DNA of 64,000 nt from Undaria pinnatifida (taxonomy: Eukaryota > Sar > Phaeophyceae > Laminariales > Alariaceae): assembly GCA_012845835.1 (NCBI GenBank), contig JABAKD010000023.1:26887972-26951971 (forward strand). Direction: 5' to 3'. Shown here in pieces: positions 32,100 to 43,787 of the stretch. A model generated the notes under the pieces. That model saw only the letters and a program-made list of their open reading frames with translations. It did not search any database and was not told the origin of the DNA. Within the stretch, counting starts at the first letter, position 1, and each line of letters starts with the position of its first letter. The translations under genes and the position numbers were made by a program.

Positions 32100-34400
32100 G
32101 CTGGCACATACACGTTGGGATGGACGGGTTACGTACGGTAGTCACGCGCCCCACGTCTTGACAGTCGTACAGGCATGGAGTCGCCAATTCACAATCGAAA
32201 CGGTAAGGGCAACCGCAGCCTATCAATTACAAGTGCCCTGTAGTTCACCAGCTGTGCTGGGACGCCGGTCATTGGAGGCGGGGGTTGCTGCTGCGCAGCT
32301 GCAGGTGCAGCTCCTTGTGCAGGTGCAGCTCCAGGCGCAGGTGCAGCTCCAGGCGCAGGTGCAGCTCCAGGTGCAGGTGCAGCTCCAGGTGCAGGTGCAG
32401 CTCCAGGTGCAGCTCCAGGTGCAGCCCCTGCAGGGAGAGGCGCTCCGGTCCCGCCGGCCTGAACTCCGGCAACAGCATCATGCCAACGAGCACAGAACGA
32501 AAGGAACAAATTCGAACAACTGCTGTCACCTGTGATATCATACGCACATGTTGGGATGGACGGAATATGTACCGCAGTAACGCGCCCCACATCTTGGCAG
32601 TGGTACAGGTACAGGCATGGGGTCGTCAGTTTACAGTCGACACGGTAGCTAGGGGCAACGGCAGCCCGTCATTTTCAAGTGCCCTCTAGTTCACCTGCTG
32701 TGCTGGGCCGGCGCATTGGAGGGGTTGCTGCCGCGCAGATTCAGGTGCAGGTGCAGGTGAAGCTCCTGCAGGGAGGGAGAGGCGCTCCGATCCCGCCGGC
32801 CTGAATTCCTGCAACAACACCATGCTATCAAGCACCAAGCACAAAACGAAAAAAAGGTTTAAACAACTGCCGTCATCTATGATATCATACGTACATGTTG
32901 GGATGGACGGGATATGTACGTTCAGCAGTAACGGGTAACGCGCCCCACATATTGACAGTGGTATAGTCTGTCCGGTTAAATTTTCCCACGATTTCCGAAA
33001 AAACCCTCCCGAATTATTGCGAGCGACTGACGTACCCCCTAGTGACATAACTTATATCGTGTGAAAGCTCTGTTTCAGGCGGATCGATTGATCGGAGCAG
33101 ATTTTTTTTTTTTTTTTTGTTGCCGAGAAAATCGCGATTCCGTCGAGATTTTGCCAGATTTTGTACAGTTTTATTTGATGGAGTGTGAAGTCGATTTTTT
33201 TTTTTTAGACCGGTTTTGAGCGTATTAGGTCGAGGAGCTCACGGCGACTCAATTCAACTTTTTTTTCGCTGATATACAACGGAGAAAAGGGCGAAAAAAC
33301 TCATTTCCGGCGGCCTCAGTGTACAGTTTTTTGGGGAGAAACGAACCGATAGATGTCGAAAAACTCAACGGATTCGGACGAATTGGACCTGCAGCTAGGG
33401 ACGTTTATTTTTTTTTTTCGAGAAAAATTCATTTGAAGGAGAAATGGCGCGTCAAAGTTTGGTATGCTCACACACCACATACAACCACACCACACGCCTA
33501 CAACCCACCTACAGCACACCACACAGCAGTCCCATAGACCCCTCTGAGGGACCACCCAAGCCCCCAAACATGACTGGGCGCGGGCGATATCTAACGAGGC
33601 TGCCGATAAGATGTTGAAGAGGTTCACAGCGGCAAAACTCGCACCGAGCTGACTTGAACGGCAGCACCAGCCGCCGCGATATCTCCTCCCCGAAACCATA
33701 AGTTAATTGATTTAAAAAAAGACACACGCACCCATACACATGGTTTTATTATTGATGTTCGGTGATATATTTTCGTCATTTGCATTTGATCGGTCACGAG
33801 ACTAGAGCGGGGCGGGGGTGTCACAAGTCTAGGAGACAATGTTGGTCTTCGTGGCGTTGTCGAGCTGGTTTTGGGGCGAGGGTGCGGATATGGAGAGGAA
33901 AACGGAACTCGGATATTCGATGCATATTTAACAGGTTAATGGAACGCTAATGCATCCATGGGTTACGGGGCAATATTCGGGATAATATGTATCGTTTCGG
34001 GCTAATATGTGTCGGTTCGGGGTAATTTCGGGGTAATTTTCACCCAAAAACGGCCAATTCCACCGATTTTTTTTTTTACCCCGGATTTCGATGCTTCTCG
34101 ACCGTGCGGTTCTTGTCAACCTATTTTCGCGTTCCAACTCTCAAAAACAAGCGAGAAAAAGTGGGGGTCACGTTGTGGGAGAATTTAACCGGACAGACCC
34201 TACAGGCATACAGGCATGGACGGGATATGCACAGTAGCCACGCGCCCCACATCGTTACAGCGGTGGTACCCGCAGTGGTAGCGGCACAAAACGAAAGGGA
34301 AAGCGTTTAAACAACTGTGTCACATACGAACAGCGAGAGAACGGGTATGATACAGCAGTCCACCATCTGTGACGCCCGAATCTACTACTGCTGTCTGTGT
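32100..34400 (-). repeat. Dispersed repeat, copy 2, interrupted by a TIR element
   Basis: Reverse-complement partner of 1671-2460, extended at its far end by one more subunit (about 32100-32250). Each subunit carries CGCGCCCCAC (32149, 32581, 32939, 34241). The CAGGTGCAGCTC array lies at 32285-32432. The match is split at 32963/34201 by a 1.24-kb insertion that copy 1 lacks. Confidence 0.85.
32964..34200. mobile_element. Non-autonomous TIR element with TA target site
   Basis: The terminal inverted repeats are 24 bp with one mismatch: GTCTGTCCGGTTAAATTTTC plus CCAC at 32966-32989 and its complement at 34175-34198. TA flanks both sides (32962-32963 and 34201-34202), and copy 1 of the host repeat has a single TA at 1850-1851, so TA is the duplicated target. 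The two outermost bases differ between ends (TA versus GG). The interior is rich in T runs and short CA-rich repeats and has no transposase, so this is a MITE-like derivative. TA duplication suggests Tc1/mariner-type mobilisation, but other TA-using families are possible. Confidence 0.85.
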
Positions 34401-34661
34401 ATGATACTGCTGTATGATACCTGGTACTTGGTATGATATGTACTTGGTATGATATACAGCAGTGCAGCAGCATACTTTATTGCTAGACTATACGTTCGCA
34501 ATTCAGAATGAGACGTACATACAGAAAACAGAGAGAAGAGGGAGAAGCAAAAAGAGAGAACCAGAGAGAGTGCGCGAGACTAAGAAAAGAGGATAAGAGA
34601 CAAGACACGAACAGCAGAGGAAGAGAGAAACACAGCAATAACACATCTTTTTTGTACTTCA

Positions 34662-35093
34662 CTACACGGCTGCGTGTTGCTGCCGTTGGGTGTTTGGGCG
34701 AGTTCGGTGTGCGTGCTCGCTGCTGCGGTGCGTATCATGCCGTACCTGTGGGATGGCCAGGCGTTGATGTGCTGCTGCTCTCCGTTCCGCTTCTTCTTGT
34801 TCTGCTGCTGCTGCTATCTTCTGGGCCTCTGTTCGGCTGATGGCAGTCTTCTTCTGCGAGGCCGGATATGTGCTTGAGATCGGTCTGTCCTCTGGTGGTG
34901 GTCGTGGTTGGCGTGATGGTGTGTCTTCATTGTCTTTGTGGTTTCTGCGAGAAGAAGTTTGAATTTCCATCCAATTTTCTAGACAAAGTATGACACGGCT
35001 CCCGAGAACCACCAAAAAGGGGACAGGTAAGGGTGTCACCCCGGGGTTTCCACGGCTTGGATGTTTGGGTTGTGGTTCTCTTTTGTAACCCAT
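34662..35093 (-). CDS. Hypothetical ORF, 143 aa
   Basis: Minus-strand frame with a charged helical stretch TEAQKIAAAAEQEEAERRAA and a His/Arg/Gln-rich end. The helix could be a coiled coil. No family is recognised and the composition is partly simple, so it may be a chance frame or a leftover of an element-encoded structural protein. Confidence 0.25.
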   Translation of the reverse strand: MGYKREPQPKHPSRGNPGVTPLPVPFLVVLGSRVILCLENWMEIQTSSRRNHKDNEDTPSRQPRPPPEDRPISSTYPASQKKTAISRTEAQKIAAAAEQEEAERRAAAHQRLAIPQVRHDTHRSSEHAHRTRPNTQRQQHAAV

Positions 35094-35204
35094 GGGTTAA
35101 GATTATTTCGTAGCGCCGTTTGATTTGAAGTGCGGGCGTTTGAATTTTATGGTTTTGGGAGGGGGTTGTTTACCGCAGCCCAGGGCACAACGAAGTGAAC
35201 TATT

Positions 35205-35440
35205 TTCGTTATGTGTGTTGTGTGTGTTGTGTGTGCAGTGTGCGTCCCAAATGCACCACCAGCGCTGGGTTGGCAGGGCAGCCGAACGGTGCTTGGTTGC
35301 TACTAGCAGTGTCGGGGGGGGATGACGCGCCCCCCCCCGACCCCCCCCCCCCCCGGGACGCCCTTCAGTGTGCGTTGGCAGGGGCCCGACAGCAGTGTGC
35401 GTTGGAAGGACCCCCACCAGTGTGCGTTGGAAAAAGTATA
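35205..35440. repeat. GTGTT repeats, G/C hairpin and CAGTGTGCGTTGG repeats
   Basis: GTGTTGTGTGT repeats are followed by CAGTGTGCG words, then a hairpin of G8 against C9 (35320-35338), a C14 run, and three CAGTGTGCGTTGG words. Simple-sequence DNA with no gene. Confidence 0.75.
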
Positions 35441-35599
35441 TATAAAAGAGTATGTAATGGATTAAAAAAAAAAAACTTTCTCGGTCGAATTTATTAATAG
35501 TCGAAAATCAAAATTTAATTTGGGGAGTTTGTCCACCTAGACTGGCTTAACTTTCTCGGTCGAATTTAGTCGAAAGTCGAAATTTAATTTGGGGATTTG

Positions 35600-35848
35600 T
35601 TATCGCTCAAGTATTCTTGGAATATTATTTGCCTACAACAGGCCAGACACGCTCACCGTCGTGCTAAAAAGGCCTGCCAGGGCCGTGGGAAACCCCGCCA
35701 ACACCACGTTAATAACTACCATTACAGTAGGAAACCCCCCCGAAGATTAACGAGACAGGCCAACCCGAAAACTTATGCCTCGCTCGTTCCCCGGCGGGGC
35801 TAAGTAACTTCTCACAGCCACTACCATATATATACCGTATGATAACCA
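35600..35848 (+). repeat. 240-bp dispersed repeat, copy 1
   Basis: Runs from TCAAGTATTCTTGG through GGCCAGACACGCTCACCGTC and GGCCGTGGGAAACCCCGCC to ATATATATACCGTATGA. It matches copies at 37769 and 38389 almost throughout. No open frame is shared by all three, so it is probably not a conserved coding exon. Confidence 0.9.
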
Positions 35849-35864
35849 GGGCTTTTCACGGGTC

Positions 35865-36130
35865 ATGACCCGACCCGCTGGTCGGGTCAAGGGGGTTTCA
35901 AAATCTCGCGGGTCGGGTTGGGTCGGGCCATCACGTTTTAAAATCTCACGGGTCGGGTCGGGTCGGGTCAAGAGGTTTTCAAAATCTCGCGGGTCGGGTC
36001 GGGTCGGGTCAGAAGGCTTCAAAATCTCGCGGGTCGGGTCGGGTCGGGTCAAGAGGTTTTCAAAATCTCGCGGGTCGGGTCGGGTCATGACCCGCGAGAT
36101 ACGGGTCACTTCGCGGGTCAAGCCATAATG
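35865..36130. repeat. GGGTC-based minisatellite, array 1
   Basis: About five ~43-bp units, each a block of (GGGTC)3 followed by CAAGAGGTTTTCAAAATCTCGCG or a variant (here described, not continuous). Imperfect complements (GACCCG) at both ends allow folding. A second array lies at 37398. Confidence 0.92.
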
Positions 36131-36678
36131 ACCCGTGAGTTGTTTTGGGCTGACCCGCGGGTCCAACCCGCGGATCTAGCCGGCGGATCCGCCTTTTTCA
36201 AACTTACAGGTGAGAGCCACGTTGAGGCCGTGTAGGCGCCCCGCGGGTCAGGCCCGCGGGTCCGCCAATAAAATACAAACATTTCGGCTTCCTGCCTCCC
36301 TCGTGCCGATGCTCCGATCATACGTCATCACAGCGTGCAGAACAATCACCAGGCAGTACCCCTAGCTACTCGTAACAAGGCATACAGCAGTGTGACGCGA
36401 ATCCCGTACCTACTGAAGCCGTAACAACAGCAGTAATATTACGGTCATACCAGTACGAAAAGTGACCAAACGTAAAAAGGCAAGGAAGGGCAGTCGTCGT
36501 CGAAGCAGCAGCAGCAGCACTGACAGCAGCAAGTACCAGCAGCAGACCCCGGATTCTCGCGGATCGCAGCCCCTGCTGACAGACCCACCGCCCCAGTTGT
36601 GGGCTTGCTGCCGGAGGCGGCTCAGCTAGGCTGCTTGCCGGGGCTGGAGACTGCACAGATAGAAGATAGATACAGCAG

Positions 36679-36811
<133 letters not shown>

Positions 36812-36892
36812 GCTAGCTCGAGAATTATCATACCAGTACGAAATAAATGTGACCAAACGTAAAAAAGCAAGAAGAAGAGCAGCCGTTGTCGA

Positions 36893-36907
36893 AGCAGCAG
36901 CGGCAGC

Positions 36908-36946
<39 letters not shown>

Positions 36947-36975
36947 GCAGCAGCAGCAGCAGCAGCACAGCAGCA
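36893..36975. repeat. (CAG)n microsatellite
   Basis: Interrupted CAG/AGC repeats, open in several frames. Poly-Ser, poly-Gln and poly-Cys/Leu translations are artefacts. Confidence 0.95.
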
Positions 36976-37397
36976 GCAGCACCCTGGCAGCAGCAAGCAC
37001 CAGCAGCAGTAGACAACGCATCCTCGCGGATCGCACCCCCTGCTGACAGATCCACCGGCCCAGTTGTGGGCTTGCTGCCGGAGGCGGCTCAGCTAGGCTG
37101 CTTGCCGGGGCCGGAGATTGCACTTGTAAATTATAACTAGCTCGCTCGTCGGGTCGCTCGTCGGGTCGACCCGGTGGTCTAACGGTACGGGCATGTCCAT
37201 GCATGTGGGTTGCGGTTTCTTTCCTATTCCTCGCGCGCACAACACATGACATAATCATCAGCTGCAAACAATGCCGGTAAAAAACGCAGAGAACACGACA
37301 TACTGGGAAAAGTACGAGGGACCAAGGACCAACCAACCGACCGAGGTATACATGCTTTGACCCGTGACTTTTTGACTTTGACCCGTGAGAAATGTCA

Positions 37398-37690
37398 CGG
37401 GTCAAGTTCACGTGACCCGCCAGACGACCCGAATCTCGCGGGTCACCCGGATTGTCGCGGGTCGGGTCGGGTCGGGTCAGGACGATTTCAAAATCTCGCG
37501 GGTCGGGTCGGGTCGGGTCAAGACATATCGAAAATCTCGCGGGTCGGGTCGGGTCGGGTCAAGACGTCTCGAAAATCTCGCGGGTCGGGTCGGGTCGGGT
37601 CAAGACGTCTCGAAAATCTCGCGGGTCGGGTCGGGTCAGCTGACCCGACCCGACCCGACCCGACCCGCGAGATTTGACCCGACCCGTGAA
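37398..37690. repeat. GGGTC-based minisatellite, array 2
   Basis: Four to five ~46-bp units with (GGGTC)3-4, CAAGACGTCTCGAAAATCTC and GCG, ending with the inverted form (GACCC)n at about 37640-37690, so the last unit can fold back on the array. Confidence 0.92.
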
Positions 37691-37768
37691 AAGCCCTGAT
37701 GATAACAACATTAAAATACAAAAATGAAACAGCTCGACAGTCAGACCGACTTGTTGCAACCTGTTCGT

Positions 37769-38012
37769 TATAGCTCAAGAATTCTTGGAATATTATTTTT
37801 CTACAGCAGGCCAGACACGCTCACCGTCGTGCTAAAAAGGCCTGCCAGGGCCGTGGGAAACCCCGCCAACAACACCACGTTAATAACTACCATTACAGTA
37901 GGAACCCCCCCCCGAAGATTAATGAGACAGGCTAACCCGAAAACGTATGCCTCGCTCGTTCCCCGGGGGGGCTAAGTAACATATCACAGCCACTACGATA
38001 TATATACCATAT
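37769..38012 (+). repeat. 240-bp dispersed repeat, copy 2
   Basis: Matches copies 1 and 3. It is flanked on both sides by the same ~65-bp segment, AACATTAAAAT..ATGAAACAGCTCGACAGTC (37703-37766 and 38014-38072), showing a ~310-bp composite unit. Confidence 0.9.
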
Positions 38013-38388
38013 GACAACATTAAAATGAAAAATGAAACAGCTCGACAGTCAGACCGACTCGTTGCAACCTGTTTCCCCCCTTCTCTTGAGCGGCAGGGCG
38101 GGCGGGTGGGAAAGTCGATCAATACAAACTTGTTTCGCTGTCTTCTACACGCAGAAGTCACGATAAACCCAAACCAGAGGGACCAGCTGTACGAGTGAAG
38201 GCAGATCAGCTCTCTCGTTCGTGTCCTTTGTAATCTCGTACGAGCTCGCTGCCCTCACTGTCTTGTGCCGACTGAGACTGGACGCTTCCTGAGTCGAGCT
38301 CTCGCGTCGGTCTGTTACGCAAATACTATTCCGTTACTCGAATTCAAACCGCCTCACAAACGCCACTTTCCTGCTGAAACCTACAGTT

Positions 38389-38610
38389 TGTTATAGCTGA
38401 ATTCTTGCAATATTATTTGTCTACAGCAGGCCAGACACGCTCACCGTCGTGCTAAAAAGGCCTGCCAGGGCCGTGGGAAACCCCGTCAACACCACGTTAA
38501 TAACTACCATTACAGTAGGAACCCCCCCTGAAGATTAATGAGACAGGCTAACCCGAAAACTTATGCCTCGCTCGTTCCCCGGCGGGGCTAAGTAACATAT
38601 CACACCATAT
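38389..38610 (+). repeat. 240-bp dispersed repeat, copy 3
   Basis: The copy closest to the second DIRS-like fragment, starting GTTATAGCTGAATTCTTGC and ending GGGGCTAAGTAACATATCAC. It lacks the ATATATATACC end present in the other two. Confidence 0.88.
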
Positions 38611-38643
38611 GGCCAGCCTGTCCGTACACATCTCCGGTCCCCT

Positions 38644-39634
38644 CTAAACACGAAACCCGGGAATCGCGTCTACCTCGTTTTCGCTAGCGCGGCGAAGACC
38701 GAGCCTGCCCCTTCTCCAGCCTCCCGCACGTACGTCATGAACATGCGTGATTTCCACCTTCCCGCGCGTTGGATTTGGAGCTCTGACACGCCTTGCGCAG
38801 CCTAGTTGCCCCTCCGGGTCTCGACCGCTCCTCCCGGTCATGAGGAGCGACGCTGCTACAACTTCCGTCCGGGTGAACGTTCTCCAGCCGAGGGGGGACA
38901 ACCTGACCGTCAGGGGTGACCCCCCGGGAGCGAGGGGTGCACAGCGGGGAGCTCCAGCAAAAACTTCGAAAGCGCCCATCGCACCTACCCCCGCCTCCCC
39001 GGGGCTCGCGAGGCGTGTCCGCGTGATTGTGCACCCCGCCCTCGTGTTGGCCCGTCTTCAACGCCACGAACCGCACCTGTACCGCATCCGCGGATGCTCT
39101 GTTCCCGAAGGCAACCCGGAGCTCCCCTCGAAGTAACGTGAGGCAGCTGCGTGTCAAGCAGAATTCGGGGTGAGCTTTGCCGTCCGCGTACGCCCACCGA
39201 TCAGATGCGCGGCGCAACGGAAAATACGACGCCGCCAGCCCCAACCACGTGACGTATCCCCCGTGTATCATACATGCTTCCCTTGCGATAAAAAGGCCCA
39301 GGTCGACGGCAGCCTGACCTGCGCTTTCTTCTGTGACATTTCCGTGAGCTCGATCGATCCCCTTCCCCACGGCGACAATCACGCCATGCGAGGTTGGAAG
39401 CTCCTAGCCTGCGTACAACGTGTGGGAAAAGTTGATTGCGGCAAGATACCCCCTTACGGTCGACTGCTGATTGTTGTGTACGTAACAGCGACCCGTAAGG
39501 TTTGGATTGACGGGGATGTACTGCAACCACGCATCCTTTCCCTGCGCTGCCCTCACTGCCACCCACGTGTTCCACTTCGCCAAATAGAGCTTTTGGGTAC
39601 TCTTCCCCACTGAGGCGAGAGCGAGCGTCTCCAC
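38644..39634 (-). pseudogene. DIRS-like tyrosine recombinase, broken
   Basis: The first part (39634-39407) reads LALASVGKSTQKLYLAKWN then STVRGYLAAINFSHTLYAG, the SAM-like core-binding domain of DIRS-type recombinases. An in-frame TAG at 39404-39406 follows, where the family suggests Trp (TGG to TAG). The same frame continues with ELPTSHG, IVAVGKGIDRAHG and YFPLRRASDRWAY, where the first catalytic Arg is expected. Near 39035 the frame slips, and family sequence (FAGAPRCAPLAPGGSPLT) continues in another frame to about 38644. The HxLR and Tyr boxes are not seen. This is the half of the enzyme that the element at 26.6-29.7 kb lacks, but the two need not be from one family. Confidence 0.82.
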
Positions 39635-39770
39635 CAGACGCGCCGCCGCGCCCGTGTCGCGCGGCGCGTTGGGCCCTGTTCTACATGGGCCGGTACCGCG
39701 CGAGTGGGATGGAAAGGGGATAACGCGACGGGGGGGGCAAGGTGTACTGGGTAAAGCCCAAGCAAGCTAG

Positions 39771-40437
39771 TCAAGCATGGTCTCCGTCATTGGCCATGAT
39801 ACGCCACAGGCTGTCGTCATGTCGGGTCTGCAGGTTCATGGTTTGGAGCACGATGTCAAATATCTTATTTCCCCGGGGACCGATAGGCTGTTCCACCCAG
39901 GCATAGCTGTTAGTCAGGTCCCGGATTCTTTCTGCTATTTCGGTGCGGGGCCAACGCGATATGCCGTCTGCCAGAGTGTTTTGGACCCCCGGCATGTGCT
40001 TTGCATCGTGGCTCCAACCCCCATCTATTTCAAGACGACCGAGCATTCTCATGAGTAGGCATGCTCGCTTGTCCGTAGCCCCGCCGCAGCGATTGACCCA
40101 CGTGACCGCAGCCACGTTATCGCCGCGCATTGCGATGGGATCTCCTACCGCCTCTGGGGTGTCACCTCTCGATTCCAGCATTACCCAGGCGGTCACTACC
40201 ATCCCTAAAATATCTAGCAAAATTGATTGTGATGGTGCACGTTTCGCGTCGCTCGGCCTTCTGTATTAGATCCTGCGTCAACTCGGGCGGTAGGTCGTAT
40301 CTCCAGTACATCCGGTGTTCGAGACAGTACCCCCCTACCGCTTCGACACTGGCGACGGATAGAAAGGGTGGACTGGCCCCACTGAAAACTGCATCGGAAA
40401 CTGAGTAAGCCTCCTGCTTGGCCGCTACTGACGGCAC
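39771..40437 (-). pseudogene. DIRS-like RNase H region, frameshifted
   Basis: Upstream of the recombinase on the minus strand. One frame (40437-40225) gives VGGYCLEHRMYWRYDLPPEL and TCTITIN. After a one-base slip near 40222 the next frame gives LDILGMVVTAWVML, AMRGDNVAAVTWVNRCGG, LMRMLGRLEIDGGWS and GVQNTLADGISRWP. The GDN and the ADGISRW ending are typical of the RNase H/connection part of DIRS-order polyproteins. No reverse transcriptase is visible further upstream, where the 40.4-41.2 kb repeats begin. The element is truncated and dead. Confidence 0.85.
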
Positions 40438-41240
40438 CAGCGGGAGGGGGTGACTGGCCCACTAACTCCAACAACGGCAAGGCGGTGAACCTGCTTTCCA
40501 ATGTGAAGTGGGGTAACTGGCCCTCTGTTCACCTCTTGCCTCCGGAAAACGAAAGAACCTTCGGCAAAAACTCTCGGCACTGACCGACTGCCCGTGAAGT
40601 CGGGGAACTGGCCCGCTGTTCAAACGCGACGCCCCTTTTATCGTGTAAGAACGCGTGTGTGTACGCAGACGGGGTAACTGGCCCCCTAGACTAAAATTCG
40701 ATGAGACCAATAAGTGAATAAGTGAAACAAATGAAGGATAACAGCAGTATATACTTCAGAGTACAAACAGGAAATAATAAGCAACAGGCAGGGTAACTAC
40801 CCGGGCTCATGTACTGAGACGGCGGTTCGTGCGAACGTGCCTTTGGTGTATGCCATCCTTCGCGGGTCTGGTGAGGGGTGTCTGTGGTGCGAACGTGGTT
40901 GGTCATGTTCATGTGACGAGTACGCACGATTCTGCCCTGTGTTAGTCTGCTTAGGCACCTGTGAAAAACAATGACACTCACCCCGAAACAGGGCCGGCGA
41001 AACCGATCCGGGTGTGGGTGCACTGTAAAGTCCCACGAACTTCCTAGGGTCGGCGAATCTGCACCTGTAACTGGATAAGCCTCCCGTGAGGTCGGTATCA
41101 TGCTGACGTCAAATTAGTCTTCGGCAGTCACTTTTGGCCCTAACCGATTCCCAACGGAGTTGGGCATCTGGCCCTCTGTTCGGACCAGTCCTGATAAATA
41201 GTGCACTTAACTATTCTAGCAGAAGTGGGGTATCTGGCCC
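40365..41240. repeat. Dispersed GGGTAACTGGCCC motif, about eight copies
   Basis: Copies or close variants at about 40366, 40448, 40510, 40601, 40670, 40791 (diverged), 41162 and 41227. Several are followed by TCTGTTC. Spacing is irregular (60-120 bp, with one gap of ~370 bp). The sequence between copies is mostly unrelated, so this is not a simple tandem repeat. It lies just upstream (minus strand) of the DIRS-like fragment. Confidence 0.8.
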
Positions 41241-41825
41241 TCGTACTCGCGATGTGGCCGACAGTACGATCGTTCTTGGGTGCCGGGCACGGCTACTGTG
41301 ATATTATGCGAAAACAACAAATAATAGGCAAGCTGGTCCGGGTTTGCTTGAGAAAAGGTGCGGTCTACGTACGTATACGCTATAAATTCAGTGTGCAAAG
41401 TATGACACCCGACTGTACCCGTTTACACTGCTGGTGTGAAATCTCAACCTGCCTGGCATGTCCTGCGAATTGCTCATTTTTCGCGTAATCTCGTGCGCGG
41501 CTGTACGTATACGTACTCGTACGTATACCAGGTACTGTGCCATGTGTAAATCGTACATGAATATATATATAATCCTTCTTTGGTGTCAGGGATTTGGTCA
41601 GGAGTTTTTTTTTTGTCTCGGCCGAAGTATGCGATTCGCGGAACTGGAATTCTCGGTCGAATATAGCTTCGTTCGAGCGCCGCCTTCGGGGGGCGGCTCC
41701 AACGCCCCTCGCCCTACCGTGTCCGTTCCGCACATCGACGTGAACGCGGACGGATGCCGAGCGAGACAAGCGAGAAGTTGCAAAAATACCGCATGTCGAA
41801 GAGGAATTTCTAAGATTTTGGTTGA
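41241..41825. other. No gene seen
   Basis: Mixed sequence with (TACG)-rich palindromic words near 41510-41530 (CGTATACGTACTCGTACGTA). Reading frames on both strands are short and unconvincing. Confidence 0.4.
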
Positions 41826-42066
41826 ATCTTAATGTCTGCAACGCCTGGATGATTTACAAATTTGGCATCGTTTCCAAACGGTACTTGATAATGTTTGGAA
41901 TTTTGCGGTGGCATAGGCAACTTATTATTGTTTCGTCACAGATTGTGCACCAGGCGTTTAATTGCACGCGCCTGGATGATTTACAAAATTGGCATCATTT
42001 CCAAACGGTACTTGGTAATGTTTCCGCAAAAAAATACAGCTTATTATTGTTTGGTCACAGATTGTG
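41826..42066. repeat. Tandem duplication, ~135-bp unit
   Basis: Two units sharing GCCTGGATGATTTACAAA, TTTCCAAACGGTACTTG and CTTATTATTGTTT(C/G)GTCACAG. The copies differ by scattered substitutions and an insertion in the first. Confidence 0.9.
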
Positions 42067-42828
42067 GCGTTTTCTCCACACTCGTGTCATCAAGGGCCCA
42101 AGACTCGAGACGAGACGAAGCAAGGTTATTTGCCCCGTCCCGTCCGAGACCCAGAGCAGCGTAGGGCACCAGCTGCCAGGGGTGTAAGACGAGGCATGCA
42201 CGGCATGGGCTAGAAAACGTTGCCTGCAACAACTGCCCGCCACAGTACAAACGCGCGGAAGCCGCCATGGGTCATGATTTGAGTTTTGCTTTACGTGGTT
42301 ACTGCTGTTGTTGGGGTAGCTTGGGGATAGACACAATCTAAAAGCGATCGATGCCGAGGAACGAACGCAGGCAAGGGGGTTGACACAACAAAGGAATAAC
42401 TGACTGCTGTGCTCCAGCTACCTACTGCTGTGGAGTGCCCTCATTAACTGAAACCAAGCAACAGACAGATACACATCGTGCCCGGGCTCGAGAGCAGGGG
42501 CGCCGGTCTGTCAAAGGGCTAATCCAGCCGTCGCGGTCGTTCGTTATTCGTGGTGCCGCGCTGTAGGCTTCATACGTGCAGCGGTTGATTGCGTGTGAGT
42601 TGTTGGGCTGTCATGTGCTGTGTGCGTGCTGGCCATGTGGCTGCAGGTGTGGCTGCAAGACGACACATGATACGTCCAGAAGAACGCGTGTTATATCAGA
42701 GTAGTCGATCGCTCTAATAATTCGACTTTTCATATTATTGCGTTTGGTGCTGTGGGAGAGTTCATCATTTCGAGCGTGCTTGGTCTGCAGATACAGATAG
42801 GCTCAAAACTGATTTGTCATACGGATTA
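42067..42828. other. No gene seen
   Basis: Unique-looking, moderately GC-rich sequence. No long frame, repeat partner or RNA-like structure was noticed. Confidence 0.4.
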
Positions 42829-43140
42829 AGTTGTTTTGGGGGCTACCTTCACAGAGTCGGGGGCTGTTGGTGATAGTGGTACGATTTCATACCGGTCTAG
42901 GATCATTTTTCTATATCACCGTTATGGCTCCTCTCATGAGTGAGTTCTTCGTACATTGTGCAAGCGAGCCCGAAGGACCCATCGTGTATCGCACGCCGAG
43001 TCGGAGAGCTGTTTTGTGACTATGGTACGATCAAATACTGATCTGTCATACGGTTTAAGTTGTTTTGGGGCCTACCTTCCACAGAGTGGGGCTGTTATAG
43101 TGATAGTGGTACGATTTCATACCGGTCTAGGATTATTTTG
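42829..43140. repeat. Direct duplication, ~230-bp spacing
   Basis: GTTTTGGGG..CTACCTT..CACAGAGT and GTGATAGTGGTACGATTTCA plus TACCGGTCTAGGAT occur at 42831-42907 and again at 43060-43135. The left borders share TTGTCATACGG.TTAAG. Confidence 0.88.
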
Positions 43141-43787
43141 TTTGTCTTGTGTGAGGCTTGATTATCCTCCTTTTCCCGTTTAGCTTGCCATTTCTCTGGT
43201 GTAAGTTCTCTGCGTTGAAAGTACCAATTGGATCGAGGGCATTCTATGTCCCCTTTAGCGCCCCTCTCTAAGTCTGCATAATTCGTTTTTAATTTTTGTA
43301 TTCGTATCTTCACCAGTGTAAGTGCCGCGTACATTGAAGTAGCTAATTGAGGGCATGCAGTGTCGTCTTTAGTTCTTTTCTGTGAGTGAGATCTTCGTAT
43401 ATTTTGGAAACAAACATGGTAAGTTCTTCGTCTACTGCTGTGGGAGTAAACACCGAGGGCTTTTCCGAGGCACGATCTACGGCGCCTTCCTTTTTCCCTT
43501 CCGTAAAATAAAAACATTTCCAACCATTCCGTCCGATACCTTTTTCATTGATGCCATGTCCTCTTTCCTTCCGCCTCGAAGCCTCGAAGCGAAGCAAGTT
43601 CTCAAATTCTCCTTTCGGCATTTCTGGCTTACTTTTACTTGGCGGCGGTTTTAATAACAGCAGTGTTTCGCCTATGCTTGCTTCCTTCGTTTATATGTTT
43701 TCCTTCCACCTTCCATCAAAGTATCTTTTTTTTTTTTCATCCTCCGGCGGATGGGGAAAAATAAAGCTTAAGCTCACCACTGTGTAA

